Assembly (NCBI GenBank): GCA_021613535.1
Contig: CP075495.1
Location: forward strand, 6,820,001 to 6,884,000
Length of the DNA stretch: 64,000 nt
Origin: Adineta vaga
Taxonomy: Eukaryota; Rotifera
Direction of reading: 5' to 3'
Every line of letters starts with the position of its first letter. Within the stretch, counting starts at the first letter, position 1. Shown piece after piece: positions 1 through 15,998 of the stretch. Below the pieces are notes generated by a model. That model worked only from the letters and a program-made list of their open reading frames with translations. It was not told where the DNA came from and did no database searches. A program made the position numbers and the translations under genes.

Positions 1-729
<729 letters not shown>

Positions 730-1786
730 GTGAAAAATATTATATTTTAAGTGCGAACTTTTTCATTCGGATTTGCTTATTTGATCTTTTAACCTTTATG
801 TAGTTCAACTATTTCAGTAAAGAATACAGTATAAATCATGAAATTAGTTTGAACTTTTTCATTGTATCATTGCACGAACTTTCATAGAAAACACAAATAT
901 CTTTAGTATTCAGAAGGACAGTTCGATATTTCATATTTAGTTTCAAAAGCGAAATGAACATAAAGTCGTTACCTTTTTTCAGGACACTTTTGATGTAATT
1001 ATCGATAGTATCAGTCTAATATATAAAAATCAAATATATTTACAAGTTCAATTGTAACAAAGAAGAAACGATGACAACCGGAAAACACTTTAAGTATCGT
1101 TTCTCTCTCTCTCACTCTCGAACAAGAAGAAGTCCTTTCCGATAAAATGAAACAATAGAGAAAGTATGATTAGAATGAAAAAATTTTCTTTTTTCTACAT
1201 CATTTCGAACACTTCTAAAGGATCACTATCGTTATTAAACGAACGTATTTTATATTTCACTACTGTCGGCATCTACCGCATATAAGATGTTAACGCATGT
1301 AAGATCTAGGTCAAAAACATATAGTATCATAGACTATAGTGATTAATCTAGCACAATATTTTTCAATACCAATTGTATAGTTAAATATTTTGAATTGTAA
1401 TAACACAGCAACTGCCTTCATAGCACGTGAGGAAATATTCAGAATGGAAATGGTTTTATTATATTTCCTACATTCTCAATAATAGTATCTACTATGAATG
1501 GCTTTTTTTATGTATTACATTGAATCTTTCAATACCCTCTCAAAGATATTTATTAAGCCTAGCTACCTTGTGGGTAAGAAGAAAAAGAAGAAACTTTTCA
1601 TCTGTATATATTTACTCTTCGCCCGATCGTCCACCGACAAAAACAAGAGAACGAACGATATATGTAAAACAAAAAAATATATAACGTGTGTTTAAAACAA
1701 CATAGCGATTTCTATCTGCAGCTTTATCTTTGCATGCTGATGATGATATCGTTATTTTGTTATTTTTCACTTCTCTACTGTTTCAG
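730..1786. other. Intergenic region between the two ALDH copies
   Basis: About 1 kb of AT-rich sequence without a supported gene. It should hold the 3' UTR of copy 1 and the promoter/5' UTR of copy 2. A pyrimidine-rich tract ending in tttcag (1781-1786) abuts the ATG of copy 2, so a 5' UTR intron or a trans-splice acceptor is likely there. Short open frames at 1427-1871 have no coding character. Confidence 0.6.
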
Positions 1787-4010
<2,224 letters not shown>

Positions 4011-4372
4011 AACATTGATTTTAATTTTTAGTTTTTCCTTAGTTTTTTTTCATATAGTTTAACGACCTATGTAACGGAAATGTTGACGAAAGAAAAGAAA
4101 AGAAAAATAGTCTATAGTTTGTTCTATCTTATGTCATTTGATTCATTCGACGATAGAAACGAAGAAGAAAAAATTGAGTTCACTGTCATTGACAGACAGC
4201 ATAAGTTCATCGAAATTTTGTTCATTCTGTTGGCGAATACGGAATTTATCTTAGTCTAGAATGAGCAACATTGTCCTTTTTTGACCTTTTCCATACATTG
4301 CGAACGTATTATTCAGACGCTTGAAACGATTGAAAAGAAAAGGTGTATTACTGAAAATAGCCAGAGAAACGA
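4011..4372. other. Intergenic, ALDH to Myb/SANT-like gene
   Basis: AT-rich spacer of about 360 nt between two same-strand genes. It presumably holds the ALDH 3' UTR and the next promoter; no motif could be assigned. Confidence 0.5.
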
Positions 4373-5317
4373 ATGCCACGAGGAATTAGTTGGAGTTTTA
4401 ATGAAACTGAAGCATTAATCCGTCTATGGGCAGATTCAACAACACAAACAGCATTACGATTAAATAGTCGAAATCGTTGTATCTATGAAGATATTGCAAA
4501 TCAATTGCAAACAATAGGAATTACTCGCTCAGCTGATCGTAAGTAGTAATAGTAATCGTTTTATTGTTCAATGGTTCTAGTTTTTAAATTATTTAAGAAT
4601 GTCAAATGCGTGTAAAATTATTGAAGAAAATGTATCGTCAAACGAATGACGCTATAAAACGTGGTGATGTTTTTCAACAACGTCCCTGTCCATTTTACAA
4701 TGAAATGCATCGCATCTTCTCGGGTTCCGATGATCCAAATGGATCGACATCATTCTCAAACGTCATTGCTAAACGATGATGAGAACGATAATGAAGGAGG
4801 AGAAGACGAAGAGGAAGATATGGATAATTTCGAACAAGAAAATGAGAATGAAATTTCCTCACCGGATGATAAAATAACACAAGCAATTCATCGATTGATT
4901 GAATATCAAAAACAAACTGAAGTATAGTTTTTGAATTCATTACGATTTATAATTCATTTCATTTGTTAGGCACGTTGGTATAAATATCTCGAACAACAAG
5001 CAAATTTAGAACTACAACGTCGACAAGACGATCGTGCATATCAACTTCAATTAATTCAATTATTAACAAATGTTATTTCAACAAATCTAAATTCATCAAC
5101 GTTTTCACAACAACCAATGGTTCATAATAATGATTCTTTGATAGAAAAAGTATTACCAGATCAAGAAGAGCATGTTAATCGAGGAGAAAAACGTAAATGT
5201 TCACCGAAAACATCGATGAATGATAAAAAAGCAAAACTACGACAAACATTACCTTCAAATTTCTATTCACTTCTAGCACAAATTCACAATATAAACACTG
5301 TTCATGATGATGCTTAA
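4373..5317 (+). CDS. Myb/SANT-like (trihelix-type) DNA-binding protein
   Basis: Exons 4373-4538 and 4598 onward encode an N-terminal Myb/SANT-like domain: SWSFNETEALIRLWAD, IYEDIANQLQ, QCQMRVKLLKKMYR, CPFYNEMHRIF, with the Trp/aromatic spacing of trihelix domains. A Glu/Asp-rich linker (about 4797-4870), a Gln-rich helix (exon 4970-5317: WYKYLEQQANLELQRRQ) and a Lys/Arg-rich segment (GEKRKCSPKT) follow, suggesting a nuclear regulator. The frame of the Myb domain hits TGA near 4779, while the acidic part is open one frame over. Either a 73-nt intron at 4724-4796 joins them (about 254 aa) or there is a one-base frameshift. An AATAAA lies about 50 nt after the stop. Targets unknown. Confidence 0.75.
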
Positions 5318-6022
5318 TCTGATTTGTACATTCGTTCTGTAGTGTATAAAACTAAAAATTTTTTGCTAAAATAAATTCATAAAATGTTTCCTAATTTCAT
5401 CATTAGCTCCAGTTCTCAAATTTATCACGATTCGATAAATACAAAACAATGGTAAGCATTCTTATGTAAAGTAGTTCATTTTTGTTTGCATTTAGTGTTT
5501 TGTTTAAATGAAATAACCTACATTATTCATTGTGTTTCTAACTTTGTTTTGTTTTAAAAAAAAAAGACGAATTCATGTTAAACATACAAAAACACTGCAA
5601 AATAGAAGACAAAAAAATATACGAATGGACGGATATTTCATTTATAGATTTGGAAGTAAAAAAGAACGAAACGACAAGAATATTAGGACTCAAAAGAAAA
5701 CAAAAACAGAACAGAAGCATAAGAAAGACAAACAAAAGAAACTATTCTATTCTAGCATCTGATCAACAGGTGAATAAATATATTCCTGTGATTTGGATTC
5801 TTTTATTTTAAATAAAATTTCGTATTTTTTCAACTATGTACGCATGTGTAATGAAAAGAAAAACAAACAATTATTATTAAGAATAATAGAGACAAGCAAA
5901 TAGAAAACGAAAAAACAAAAATAACATATTTGCTTTTTAGCAAAAAAAATATGTTGTAGAAATTTGTCTCTAAGGGGGTGGTAAAGTGTTTTTTTTTCTT
6001 TCTCTATGTTCTAATATTACTG
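5318..6022. other. Intergenic, convergent gene ends
   Basis: A 3'-to-3' spacer between the Myb/SANT-like gene (+) and PLK4 (-). It contains AATAAA near 5370 and long A-rich runs (5555-5930). A Lys/Arg-rich open frame at 5532-5811 reflects A-rich composition and is not called as a gene. Confidence 0.5.
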
Positions 6023-9000
6023 TTATTGGGAAGTAGTATTATCAACTAAATCATGTTCATTTTGATAGAAGAGTGCTAAGCGCTCTTGAATTGCTTCAGT
6101 TTGATTTGGTTGTCGACGATCAAATGAATGATATTTACCTTGTGTATCAATAAAGATTTGTCGATCATGCGAATCAGCTCGTATAATCATTTCACTATCA
6201 TCACTGAATACGACACGAAAAGTTCGATTAGAATATTCCGTAATTGATTTTCGAGTTAATGGAATCGAATTTATTCCTGTTAGTTTTCCTGTTAATGTTC
6301 CACCTGTTGGTGTTGAACTAACTGATGCTGAACGAGTAGAAAGAGATGATGTATCATGAACAGGATGTACCGATTGAGAACGTGGTATCGTTATTGGTAC
6401 TGACGATTGAGGCATATAAGAAACTTGATGATGAGAATCCGTCGTACGTAATGTTGATGATGAATTTGAATGTTGTAGAGCATTACGTAAAATATTTGTG
6501 GATGGTGGACCTGAAGTTGTTGCAGATGAATTTCGTGCTCGTCGAATGTCAATATCAGAAGTGAATTCAGGTCGAGTAGAGAGCATTTGTGAATAAGTAC
6601 CAAATGATGCTGATGGTAATATACATGGTTCATTAATAGTCGAAGATGAACCACCGAATTTACTCAACATATTTCGTCCAGCACAACTTGGAGTATCTAG
6701 AACGAAATAAATATCCATATATGTACATGCTTATATATTTCATCTTTTATCGAAAAATTCAATTATCAATAGAAATTTAATGATAAGTACATGAGAAGGA
6801 CAAAGTACCTCTGACATTTGACTTGTTACACAATGCTACTCTTGTGAGAAAATTCATGAAGCAGAATGAACCATTATTCTAATAGACGAATAGTTTTTCA
6901 TACTTGTCCTTTCCCGAACATTTTAAAGACTAATTATGTGATAGTTCTTCTCTCAGATCTACTGAATAACAATCTGAATATTCATAGATTGAATTTATCT
7001 TCTAGATTTTTGTTTTCTTTTTGTACATGATCATCCTGTTGTGAAGTTTATTTCGAAAACCTAGCAATGTATAGGTGTAACTAGACGCATTTTTAGATCT
7101 ATCAATGATTGAATTTTGTAGATCAGAGAGAAGAATGAAAATAAAAGCTTACTTGGTCTATTAGCATCCGGTTGAATATGTTTCTTTCCAAATTGGACAG
7201 GAAATATTTGAATTGAAGGAAATTGTTTTTGACTTTCTTCAAGAATTTTATCTTTCGATAAACAAAATTTATAAAACTAAAATTAAATCATTAGAAAAAA
7301 GATGGATTGGATTGAAAAAGTGATAACATACTGCTATAGTTTTGTCAATAATTTGACGAATTTCTGGACTGAAATGTTCAATAGCTGATACATTCGGTGT
7401 AGTAATACGATCATATTCTAATAAAGATTCAGATTTATCAATATTATTGAAAATCTTCATTTTTAAAGGATCATCAGGTTTATAATTTTCTCGGTAGATA
7501 ATGATTTTGACACCACAGAGAAAAATTGCTTCAAAATCAACACCTATTTCCATTAATGAACATTTCGCGTCAGTTGTATAGAGAACTATTTTCGGCGTTC
7601 GTGAACGAACTAATGTGACAAATCTAGAAGTACGATAAAGAATGGTAACGAACAGAATGTAAATCTCAATATTAATTTACTTATGAGCATATTGATATTT
7701 TTTCCAATATTCTGATGGTAATCGATTAAAATGATATTCCTGATAAGCATTTTTATCACGTGGAATAGGTGGAGGATGATCACTACCTGGTGAACCATGA
7801 CGACTGTTTGGTGTGTAAGTGATAATATGTAAACCATCACCAGATACACGAAAAACATCAACAATACGACGTTTTGTAGTTTTTGTACGGATAGTTTCAA
7901 GTACAACTTCACCATTTTCCATAATATTCATCTAAAAATTTCAACGATATCAAATAGAAAAGAGCATAGAGCATAGAAAGAAATATTTCAATTACAATCA
8001 ACGATTTTGTTGCTTGACGATGGGATTTTAATCGTTGAGTATTTAATGGTTGAAGTCTTTCACGTAATTGTTCAACATTAATATCAAAAGCTGGTTCTTG
8101 TTGTCGTTGTTGTTGAGAATTTAGTAATTGTTGATAAGAATTCGAAGACGGTAATCGTTGATGTCCTAGTGTTGAGGTATCACTACTATTGGTATAAGTT
8201 ATTTTCGGACTTGATTCTGATTTTGCACTACAATCAATCGATGTTTTTGGATCTGATTGCGGTACACCACTATCTTGAGATCGAACTGATGATGTGGCAC
8301 TAGTAGGTCGATAATCTATCACATTTGTCGGTCCATTGTAATTTGAATCATTACAACGTGTTGACGTATCTAATGAGGAACTAAAGGCGAAAAAAGAAAT
8401 AAGATAATTGTTTTAGTACGTTGATTGATGGATTATATACTTGTGTCCGGTATTCATCGATTGTTGAAGAGACTGTGTAGGATGATATTCGTAGGCTCGA
8501 GTGAATGTAGGCGTTGTTTTGAATATTGATTCATTGTGAGGTGATGTAGTCGGAGGAGATATTGGATTTGGTCTGAAGTGACACAAATGGGATTAGTTGT
8601 AGGTCAGAATACTCTTCGTTTCTATCTATAAACTTACGAAAATACACGAGGAGCATAGTTTCCTTTTGATATCGATGTTGAATTTGAAACAGTACTAATC
8701 GTTGAACGTTGCTGTCCAACATTGTCAACAAAACCGCTATCATGAGATCGATCAACAGCGAATCCCCACTAAAATGAATAGAGAATTTTGTAAAATAGAA
8801 TGAAATTCTTTTCATATTTATGAATTACTGATGCGAATCTAAAACTATTTGGTTGAAACGAACGTGAAAAATCTTTGGAGAAAAACGGATGATCACGAAT
8901 TTCTAAATATTCGAATAGAAAACAACGAAATAATTAATTAACTTTTTCAAAGAAACTAAACAAACCTATTATACTGGGACGTAATTCAGCTGTTTTTCTT

Positions 9001-10459
9001 AATGTACTATTGACAAGATCTTGAGCTTCTTCACTGAATGTTGTCGGTAGTTCATATTTTTCATGCGTTACTTTACTTAATGTTCCATGAACAGCTAAAA
9101 TATTTTCATAAAAGACATGTTAAATCAAAAGAACATTTATTTTTCTTAACTTACTATCTGTATCAAATGGAGGATGTCCAGTTAATAATGTGGTAATAAG
9201 AATTCCTAATGACCATACATCAGTTGCAAAACTATGTGGTGCTCGACTGGCGATTTCTCTATTAAGAAAAAACAAAGAATCAATTGTAAGAAGAATATTA
9301 TTTTGTTTTCTTACGGCGAAATATAATTTGGCGTCCCACACATAGTTTCATTGTTTTGATCACGTGCTAATTGTATTTTTTTAGCTAAACCAAAGTCAGC
9401 TATTTTCTAAAGAAATGAAAAACAAAACGGTATTCGAATTGGCAGATTAAACATAAACAAGGCGTAAATTTATTCTTCGAATACTTGAAATGCTTTTCTT
9501 GTCGACAAGAATTGTCAATGAATAAAAAAAAGCAGTTTTTTTCCGGTTTCAATTATATTCATCGTGATTGACAAAATGAATTTGTAGAATCATGTATGAA
9601 ACTCGATGGACAATACAAGGCTTTATATGCTAATGTAATTATTCAACGTACGTAAAATACCTGGGTAATATTCTGAAGTATTTGATGCATAAAAATCAAC
9701 TTCAATGAAACTTTAGCATAGAATAAATAGGAATCACTCATTTGTATTCAAAGATCTCTTGAATTTGATTCGTTTTAGAGTAATATCTAGAACTTAACTT
9801 ACCACTTCAGATGTTTCCGTTAGAAGTAGATTGGAAAGTTTTATATCCCGATGTATAATTCCATGACTATGTAAATATACTAGACCGTCAACAACTTGTT
9901 TGACAATATGTTGTGCTAAATATATGAATTTGATTCCATATTTTTCTTCCTTTATCTTTAAATGACTTACTTTCTGCTTCAGTAAATGATTTCTTCTCTT
10001 TTAAATATCGTTCTAAATCACCACCGGAACAAAGTTCAAGAATTAAATAAACACTTTGATCATCATAGAAATAATTCAATAATTCTACGATATTATTATG
10101 TTTAACTTGATGATGAATAGTTATTTCAGCATTTAATCGATCAAGTAACGATACCGAACGTGAACTAGGTATAACATGACGATGATGTATATTTGCTTGT
10201 TCGAGTTTCTTTCGTTCAACCTATTTATAATATCAAATGATTGAATAAAAAAATATGGAAATATTAAATCTATGTACACTTACTATTTTACAAGCCACAA
10301 GACGACTGTCAGCTTTTCGACGAGCTTCACGAACAGTAGCAAAGCCGCCTCTACCAAGTTCCCGAGATAATTCATAGTGCTAAAAAAATTATTTTTTTTT
10401 TGTCATTAGAATTTATCTTTGATATTAACACGTACGCTTATTGTTTCATCTAACCACAT
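6023..10459 (-). CDS. PLK4: Polo-like kinase 4
   Basis: Ser/Thr kinase that licenses centriole duplication. Fifteen phase-consistent exons, read on the minus strand: 10459-10436, 10379-10284, 10220-9971, 9915-9803, 9406-9315, 9258-9155, 9094-8966, 8902-8829, 8768-8638, 8572-8441, 8380-7996, 7931-7681, 7623-7332, 7276-7153, 6696-6023; about 956 aa (human 970). The kinase domain has [28 protein letters not shown], a T-loop ending in ETMCGTPNY, and DVWSLG. It is followed by a DSG degron-like motif, a Ser/Gln-rich linker, cryptic polo boxes ([42 protein letters not shown]) and a C-terminal PB3 ([15 protein letters not shown]). An upstream in-frame exon (11212-11244) could give a longer N-terminus. 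Confidence 0.95.
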
Positions 10460-12252
10460 TTTGTATGCGTAAAGCTGTGAAGAAGTGTAAAAAGAAAGGA
10501 ATCTTACAGGATTAATCTATTAACGAAAAGGACATTTTTTTCTAATCGCCTGGAAGAAAAGAGGACAAAATGCAAAAAAAGTTCTCTTTTTTTGTTTCTC
10601 TTTGTTTCTTGCATAGAAACAAATCAAAACATATATTTTTCGTTTTTCTTCTTTTCTTCTCTTGAAATAAATATACAATCTCTATTGGTTTGACGTCAAT
10701 ATATACATATATACATGAAATAGGAGAGTGAGAATAAAAGAAGATAACTCTTTCTTTTGGATTTCTTTTCAAAACAAAATTTCTCTAAATACTAATAAAT
10801 GATAAGAATTTCTTTTTTCATTTCTCTCTCTCTCTCTCACTCTCCCTATCGGATCGATGTTTCGTATTATTATTTGAAGTATAAATGTTTAATTGTAAAC
10901 AAAATTTCGAACTACTTAACTAACTCGACAAATGACCAAGCATTAAAGACCTCGAGATAGTCTTTAAATCGAAAAATTCGTTTCGTTTTCTCTTTGTAAT
11001 GGAGATACTTGAATGAAGTGGTTAAAGAAAAAAGAAAAGCAAAGTAGACATCATCGATGCACTTTAATATCTCAAATTTTGTTCAGGTACACTTTCATTC
11101 CCTTTTCTTTTTTTTTTCTATTTGTCTATTGTCTCAAAAGAATTGTGTTAATGGGTAAGATGAATTTCTTTCGATGGTCACTGAAACTAAAGTAAACAAA
11201 AAGCAACTTACAGTTATTTTTTCTTCACAAGCACCGATCGACATGATGATAGAATTGTTTGAATTCTTTCTTTCGTTTTCTTTCTTCAAAGCTTCTCTTT
11301 TTGTGTTCAATTATATGTTATACGTAAGAAAAACTCTTACTTGTGTACTCTCGTACGACAAGTAAAGATAAATGTTCCATCTAAGAACAAAATGTTCATT
11401 GATCTAAAAGAAAGATAAGTCACACCTGTTCATGATCTATTTCAATTAGAATTTTCTCCTTCATCTGACAGATATCTTGTTCAATGGAAGAAAAATCGGA
11501 TGAAAGTACCACTTCCATAAAAGAAGAAGAAGAAAAAAAGGAGAATAGAGAATGCAAAGAAAAAAAAAAGAAAATTACGAGTTTTTCTCACGTAATGAAT
11601 GTGTACGAGGGCCAGTAGTAAAACGAGAAGAAACATACATACCGTCGCATATATTCCATCGAGCAAACAAGACCAGAGAAAGAGAAGAAGAAGAAGAAGC
11701 AACAACAAAGCTCACTATGACAACGGACTCAATTGACAATTATATTAGACAGACAGATTTAAAGAAAAAAAAAGAAAGAATGGATATTTCTAAGAGTTCG
11801 TGAAAGTGGAAAAAAATATCGACAAAAGAAATGACCATGTTAGTCTTCATGTCTCTATACATCGAAAATGATTCCTTATAGCAATTGGAGCACTATTATG
11901 TAAATGACCAGCGAAGAGGGCGCTATGATGTGCTCAGTAATGCTCTATTTGATGTACACATCAATTAAACTTGAACTAATCGATGGAATATTATCCAAAA
12001 TTTAATGCGACTCGTTCTTTTTATTTTTATTCTGTAGATAAAATATCAATTGGCTTTTGATTAGTTTCAAATTTGTATGTCATAATTCTTATTCTGCGTA
12101 TTGATCTTTAGTAAAACTATTTTATATTTGTATATAGAAATGAAAGAAGAACATGATTTTAGTTTCTGTGCATTCTATTTTTTGTATCGATTAAAGAAAA
12201 TTCTATCACCAATTTCCTATAGATTGTGTGACAGAACACCGTATGTCATCTA

Positions 12253-12287
<35 letters not shown>

Positions 12288-12897
12288 AATGTATGTATGG
12301 AATATAAGAAGAAAAGAAACCTTGAACCTTACGTGAATTGTTACTAGAAACTATGATTTCTTTTACATCATAATGAAGAACGTCTCGTCTTCATTTTTGA
12401 AAAAAAACTCTAAAGTCATGCCCATTAGAATCCCAGGAAAAATATGTTTGTTTGCTTTTATAAATAAACCATCTGTCTCTCCTTGAAAATACAATACAGT
12501 TTATTTATATCATGTATCAAATTATTTAGTAAATGAAGATGTCTGTTAGATATACGTCTTTTTTAGTTCATCATATTCACAAACAACTTCTTATGTCTTA
12601 TTTGATAAATAATCTAATCTATGTCTATGCAAAGATATTATTCAATGTCTTATAAATATACTAGAGAAGAAGAGAAATAATAATGACATACATTACACTT
12701 TTAGATCTTGAAACGATAGGCATCTTTTACTTGTTTTGTCTTATCGATTCACATCTTCTTTCTTATTTAGCATACATTTCAATTCATATAATCTTATCAA
12801 AATAAAGTATAACGTCACGTTGAGTATGTTGTAAGAAATTGAAAGATGAAGTTTTATTTAAATATACAAAAATAAACAAAATCTAAAGAGGATATAA
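10460..12897. other. Intergenic upstream of PLK4, downstream of glypican
   Basis: About 2.4 kb without a confident gene. It holds (TC)n tracts near 10821-10842, a purine-rich stretch at 11510-11800 and a (TG)n microsatellite at 12254-12282. A minus-strand candidate 5' exon of PLK4 lies at 11212-11244, ending at a good donor (GTAAGTTG). Its matching acceptor (cttcttcacag) ends at 10475. Confidence 0.55.
12254..12282. repeat. (TG)n microsatellite
   Basis: About 14 perfect TG units, followed by a degraded gtgaatgtatgtatg tail. Simple-sequence repeat between genes. Confidence 0.95.
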
Positions 12898-15667
12898 TTA
12901 TGTTAGAAGAATAAGCAATAGAAATAAAGTTAATCGAAAAGAATAATTGTATGCAAAACAACTGTTATATTTTTGTGTTGATTGTTCAACAAAGTTATCC
13001 TTATCAATATTGATATTCCAAATAATTGGTTGTCGTTGATGATGTGATGGTATAGGTTTTGTCATTGTTGAACTGACAGAAGAAGATGATTGTCGAGTTG
13101 ATGACGCATCATTTTGGTCATCATTGTAAACATCTGATTCAGCATAATCATAGTAAGAAACAGTATTGATATCATCAAATAATGTATCATCATTGAGAGA
13201 AACTGTTGGTACATGAGGAATCGTTGGTGTACTTTTGAATGTTGTTGATGAAATTGATTCGTCATGTGCATCTTCATATGCATAATCTGAATAATGTAAT
13301 TCATCATCGTTTGGATAATCATCTAAACCATCAGGTAAACTGAATTTTATAGTGTCCGATAACATTTTAGTCTTATTTGTTACTGTTGAGTTATCTAAAA
13401 AGAAGAAAACAAAATGTTTACATTTATTTCTTTTTTCTCTTCGAATAAATTAAACCTAATGGTATTTGTTGTATATTTCCAATTATCTGTGATTTCTCTC
13501 GAATTTCTTTTAATAACCATTGTAAACGTAAACTTAATGGTTTATCATAATGAGTTTGAATCGATTGTTGACTAAAAATATTCAAATTTCATCTAAACTA
13601 TTAACTTCCATCATTACTTATTATTATTTGAAATTCTAGTGCCTGTCCAACAAAGATTTTCATTCGATGCTGATATACCATTCGATTGACATATTTGATC
13701 GGGTAGTATTAACCAAAATGATCTATACTTTTTTAATGATTCTTTCATAGACATCAGTTGTTCATCAAGTATAGATAACGAATTCCGATGGTCATTTTGG
13801 AATTTTTGATTATGATCAAAGATTTCTTTTCGTAAAGGTACAGATCCACATTGATTAATTATCTTTGAAGTAAAAGAAAAAGAAATGCATGTATATAGTA
13901 AGAATAATCAAAAGTATACATCTTGATTTAAGATTCCATCTGAATTGAAATAAGTTATGATTGCATCAAAAATCGATGTACTAATCGATGATAAAGCTTT
14001 TTCAATTCCATTAAAATAAGAAATATTTTCCAGCGAATCTAAATGAAGAATTAAATCATAGAAGATTTATTGTATATTTATCTTACCAATAAAGTTTGTC
14101 CAAACATTATTAATTAAAGTTATATTTACAAGACAACTTTCGATGATATTAATACAATTTGATAAACAAGGTAATTCAGTTCGTCCAGAACATAAATTAC
14201 AATAAGTTAGTTGTAAATATGAATCAATACAATGATTATCAGTAGTTACACTCTAGAAGATATAAAATATATCAAAGACAAGGATTTTAAATGAGTTTTA
14301 TCTTAATACAAAATGACGTTTATGAATAAATAAATCAAGATTTCTTCTTTTTCATCTAAACTTTCGAATCTTATAGAAGATTAAATGATAATTACCACTT
14401 GACTAAACAAGAAGAAGTTAAACTTCATTGCATGTCAATCCAATTTTGCTATTCTCTCAAAACTCATCGGTAATGTCGTCAAGTTAATTGAAGTGACTTC
14501 GAATGTTTTCTGCTTGATTGAATTTTATCTCTTTGAACAAATCAATAGATCAACTATGGTATATTAACCCATAAATATATTCGATATCAAAGTTAATCGA
14601 TCGATAATGACTTTTTGTCAATGTGTCTCACACCTTGCCATGAACATATGGGTATTTATAATTTCATAGTGTGAAAATTAGAGGGTTATAAAATGAACAA
14701 AAGAAAGAGAGAATAGTTAGATTGACAATTCTTATTCCTGCAAGAAAAAAGATACTTCTATTCCTTTTTCAAAATCTTGATTTCTATTTACATGTTTATA
14801 ATTAACCCATAATTACAGATCTATTCTCTGCGGCTCATCTGTACTTTGAAATATATCGTTACATCTATTCAGTTTGATTAGTTTATCGATAAGGAACAAA
14901 AAACTAACACATATAATTTAATATTTTCACTTACCATCGACATAAATTGAACAAGTTCAATACTTAATTTTAATAATTCATTTAAATGTAATAATTTGCC
15001 TAGATTCATTTCTAATTGTTTAGCAAGAATATTTGGTCGATTACCAAATGGATGATTTCTCCACAAACATAAGAAATATGTTGATATTCTTGATTGATTT
15101 TCATTATTAAATTCAATTGATAATCGAAGAATTTGACGAAATAATTCTTCAACATAATTTTGAATATCATATTGATATGTTTTATGTGTTAATGTTAATA
15201 AATTATTAAAAAATAATTCCAAGGATGAATGAAATGAGATTTTCGAAGAATTTCTTTGAAAAACAAGATAAGTTTCATTACGAGATAATTCAATTAATTG
15301 ATTAATTGTATCTAAATATAAATTATTGAGAAAAAAAAGAAATGAATTCTTTATTCAAGTGTAAGATATACAAACTATTGAAATTATTTGTTAAACGAAG
15401 TAATGGTTCATATAAATCAATTGAATACAATTCAAATAATTGATAAAGTTCAATTGATGTTGCATTTTGTATTTGATCTTCATAGATTTGTGGACAACAC
15501 GAATCATTGATAAAATTTTGACATAATTTTAAACCATTGAAAGTGTTCTCAGGTATTGCTATATGAATATCATATTTTGTTAATTTATTATTTAATATTA
15601 AACATGAATTTGTTTGTGTTGAAATTGAATTGATTAATAAAGATAGAAAAATCAAGAAATAAGACAT
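12898..15667 (-). CDS. Glypican-like GPI-anchored protein
   Basis: Cell-surface glypican, normally a heparan-sulfate co-receptor for Wnt, Hh and BMP. Seven phase-consistent exons: 15667-15376, 15311-14935, 14252-14087, 14038-13920, 13862-13618, 13571-13456, 13394-12898; about 603 aa. Signal peptide MSYFLIFLSLLINSIS. Family Cys pattern: GLKLC..SCCPQIYED, CLWRNHPFG, YCNLCSGRTELPCLSNC..SCLVN, FWLILPDQIC and LCWTG. The C-terminal stalk is acidic and Tyr-rich, then Ser/Thr-rich, ending in a hydrophobic tail (RLTLFLLLILLT) fitting GPI attachment. The stalk has no Ser-Gly pair, the usual glycanation site; the only SG is in the folded Cys-rich part. It may therefore be a non-glycanated glypican. The glypican subfamily is not resolved. 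Confidence 0.88.
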
Positions 15668-15998
15668 GAAGTTTGTCCTTTTCTTCTCTTTCTCTGATCA
15701 AATGATTGAATACAGCAAATTGGATATTCTCTTTCTCTCTCGCATTTTCTCTCTTCTCTTCTCTTCTCTCTCTTGAGAAATGATATTCATCGTCGATCGA
15801 GCATGTTGTTCATCAGTTGGATACATACATACATACATCTATGTATATATACATTCTACCAACTGTCATCTATGTATATTAAAAAATCAATTCTCTTTTA
15901 CATCTTGAGAAACAAATTGAGAAAAAATGTTTTTGAAAATATTACCACATCAATTATCTTGACCAGGTTAGAGGTTATTTTTCTCGATGTTTTTCTAT
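15668..15998. other. Spacer between GH92 and glypican genes
   Basis: Glypican promoter region and GH92 3' flank. It contains a (TC)n/CTCTT tract at 15728-15775. No gene seen. Confidence 0.5.

Noticed and set aside
5532-5811. Lys/Arg-rich open frames
   Set aside because: Overlapping frames in A-rich intergenic DNA between convergent genes; composition alone explains them.
11481-11803. Opposing open frames (Leu/Phe-rich and Glu/Arg-rich)
   Set aside because: A purine-rich tract read on both strands; low complexity with no splice or domain support.
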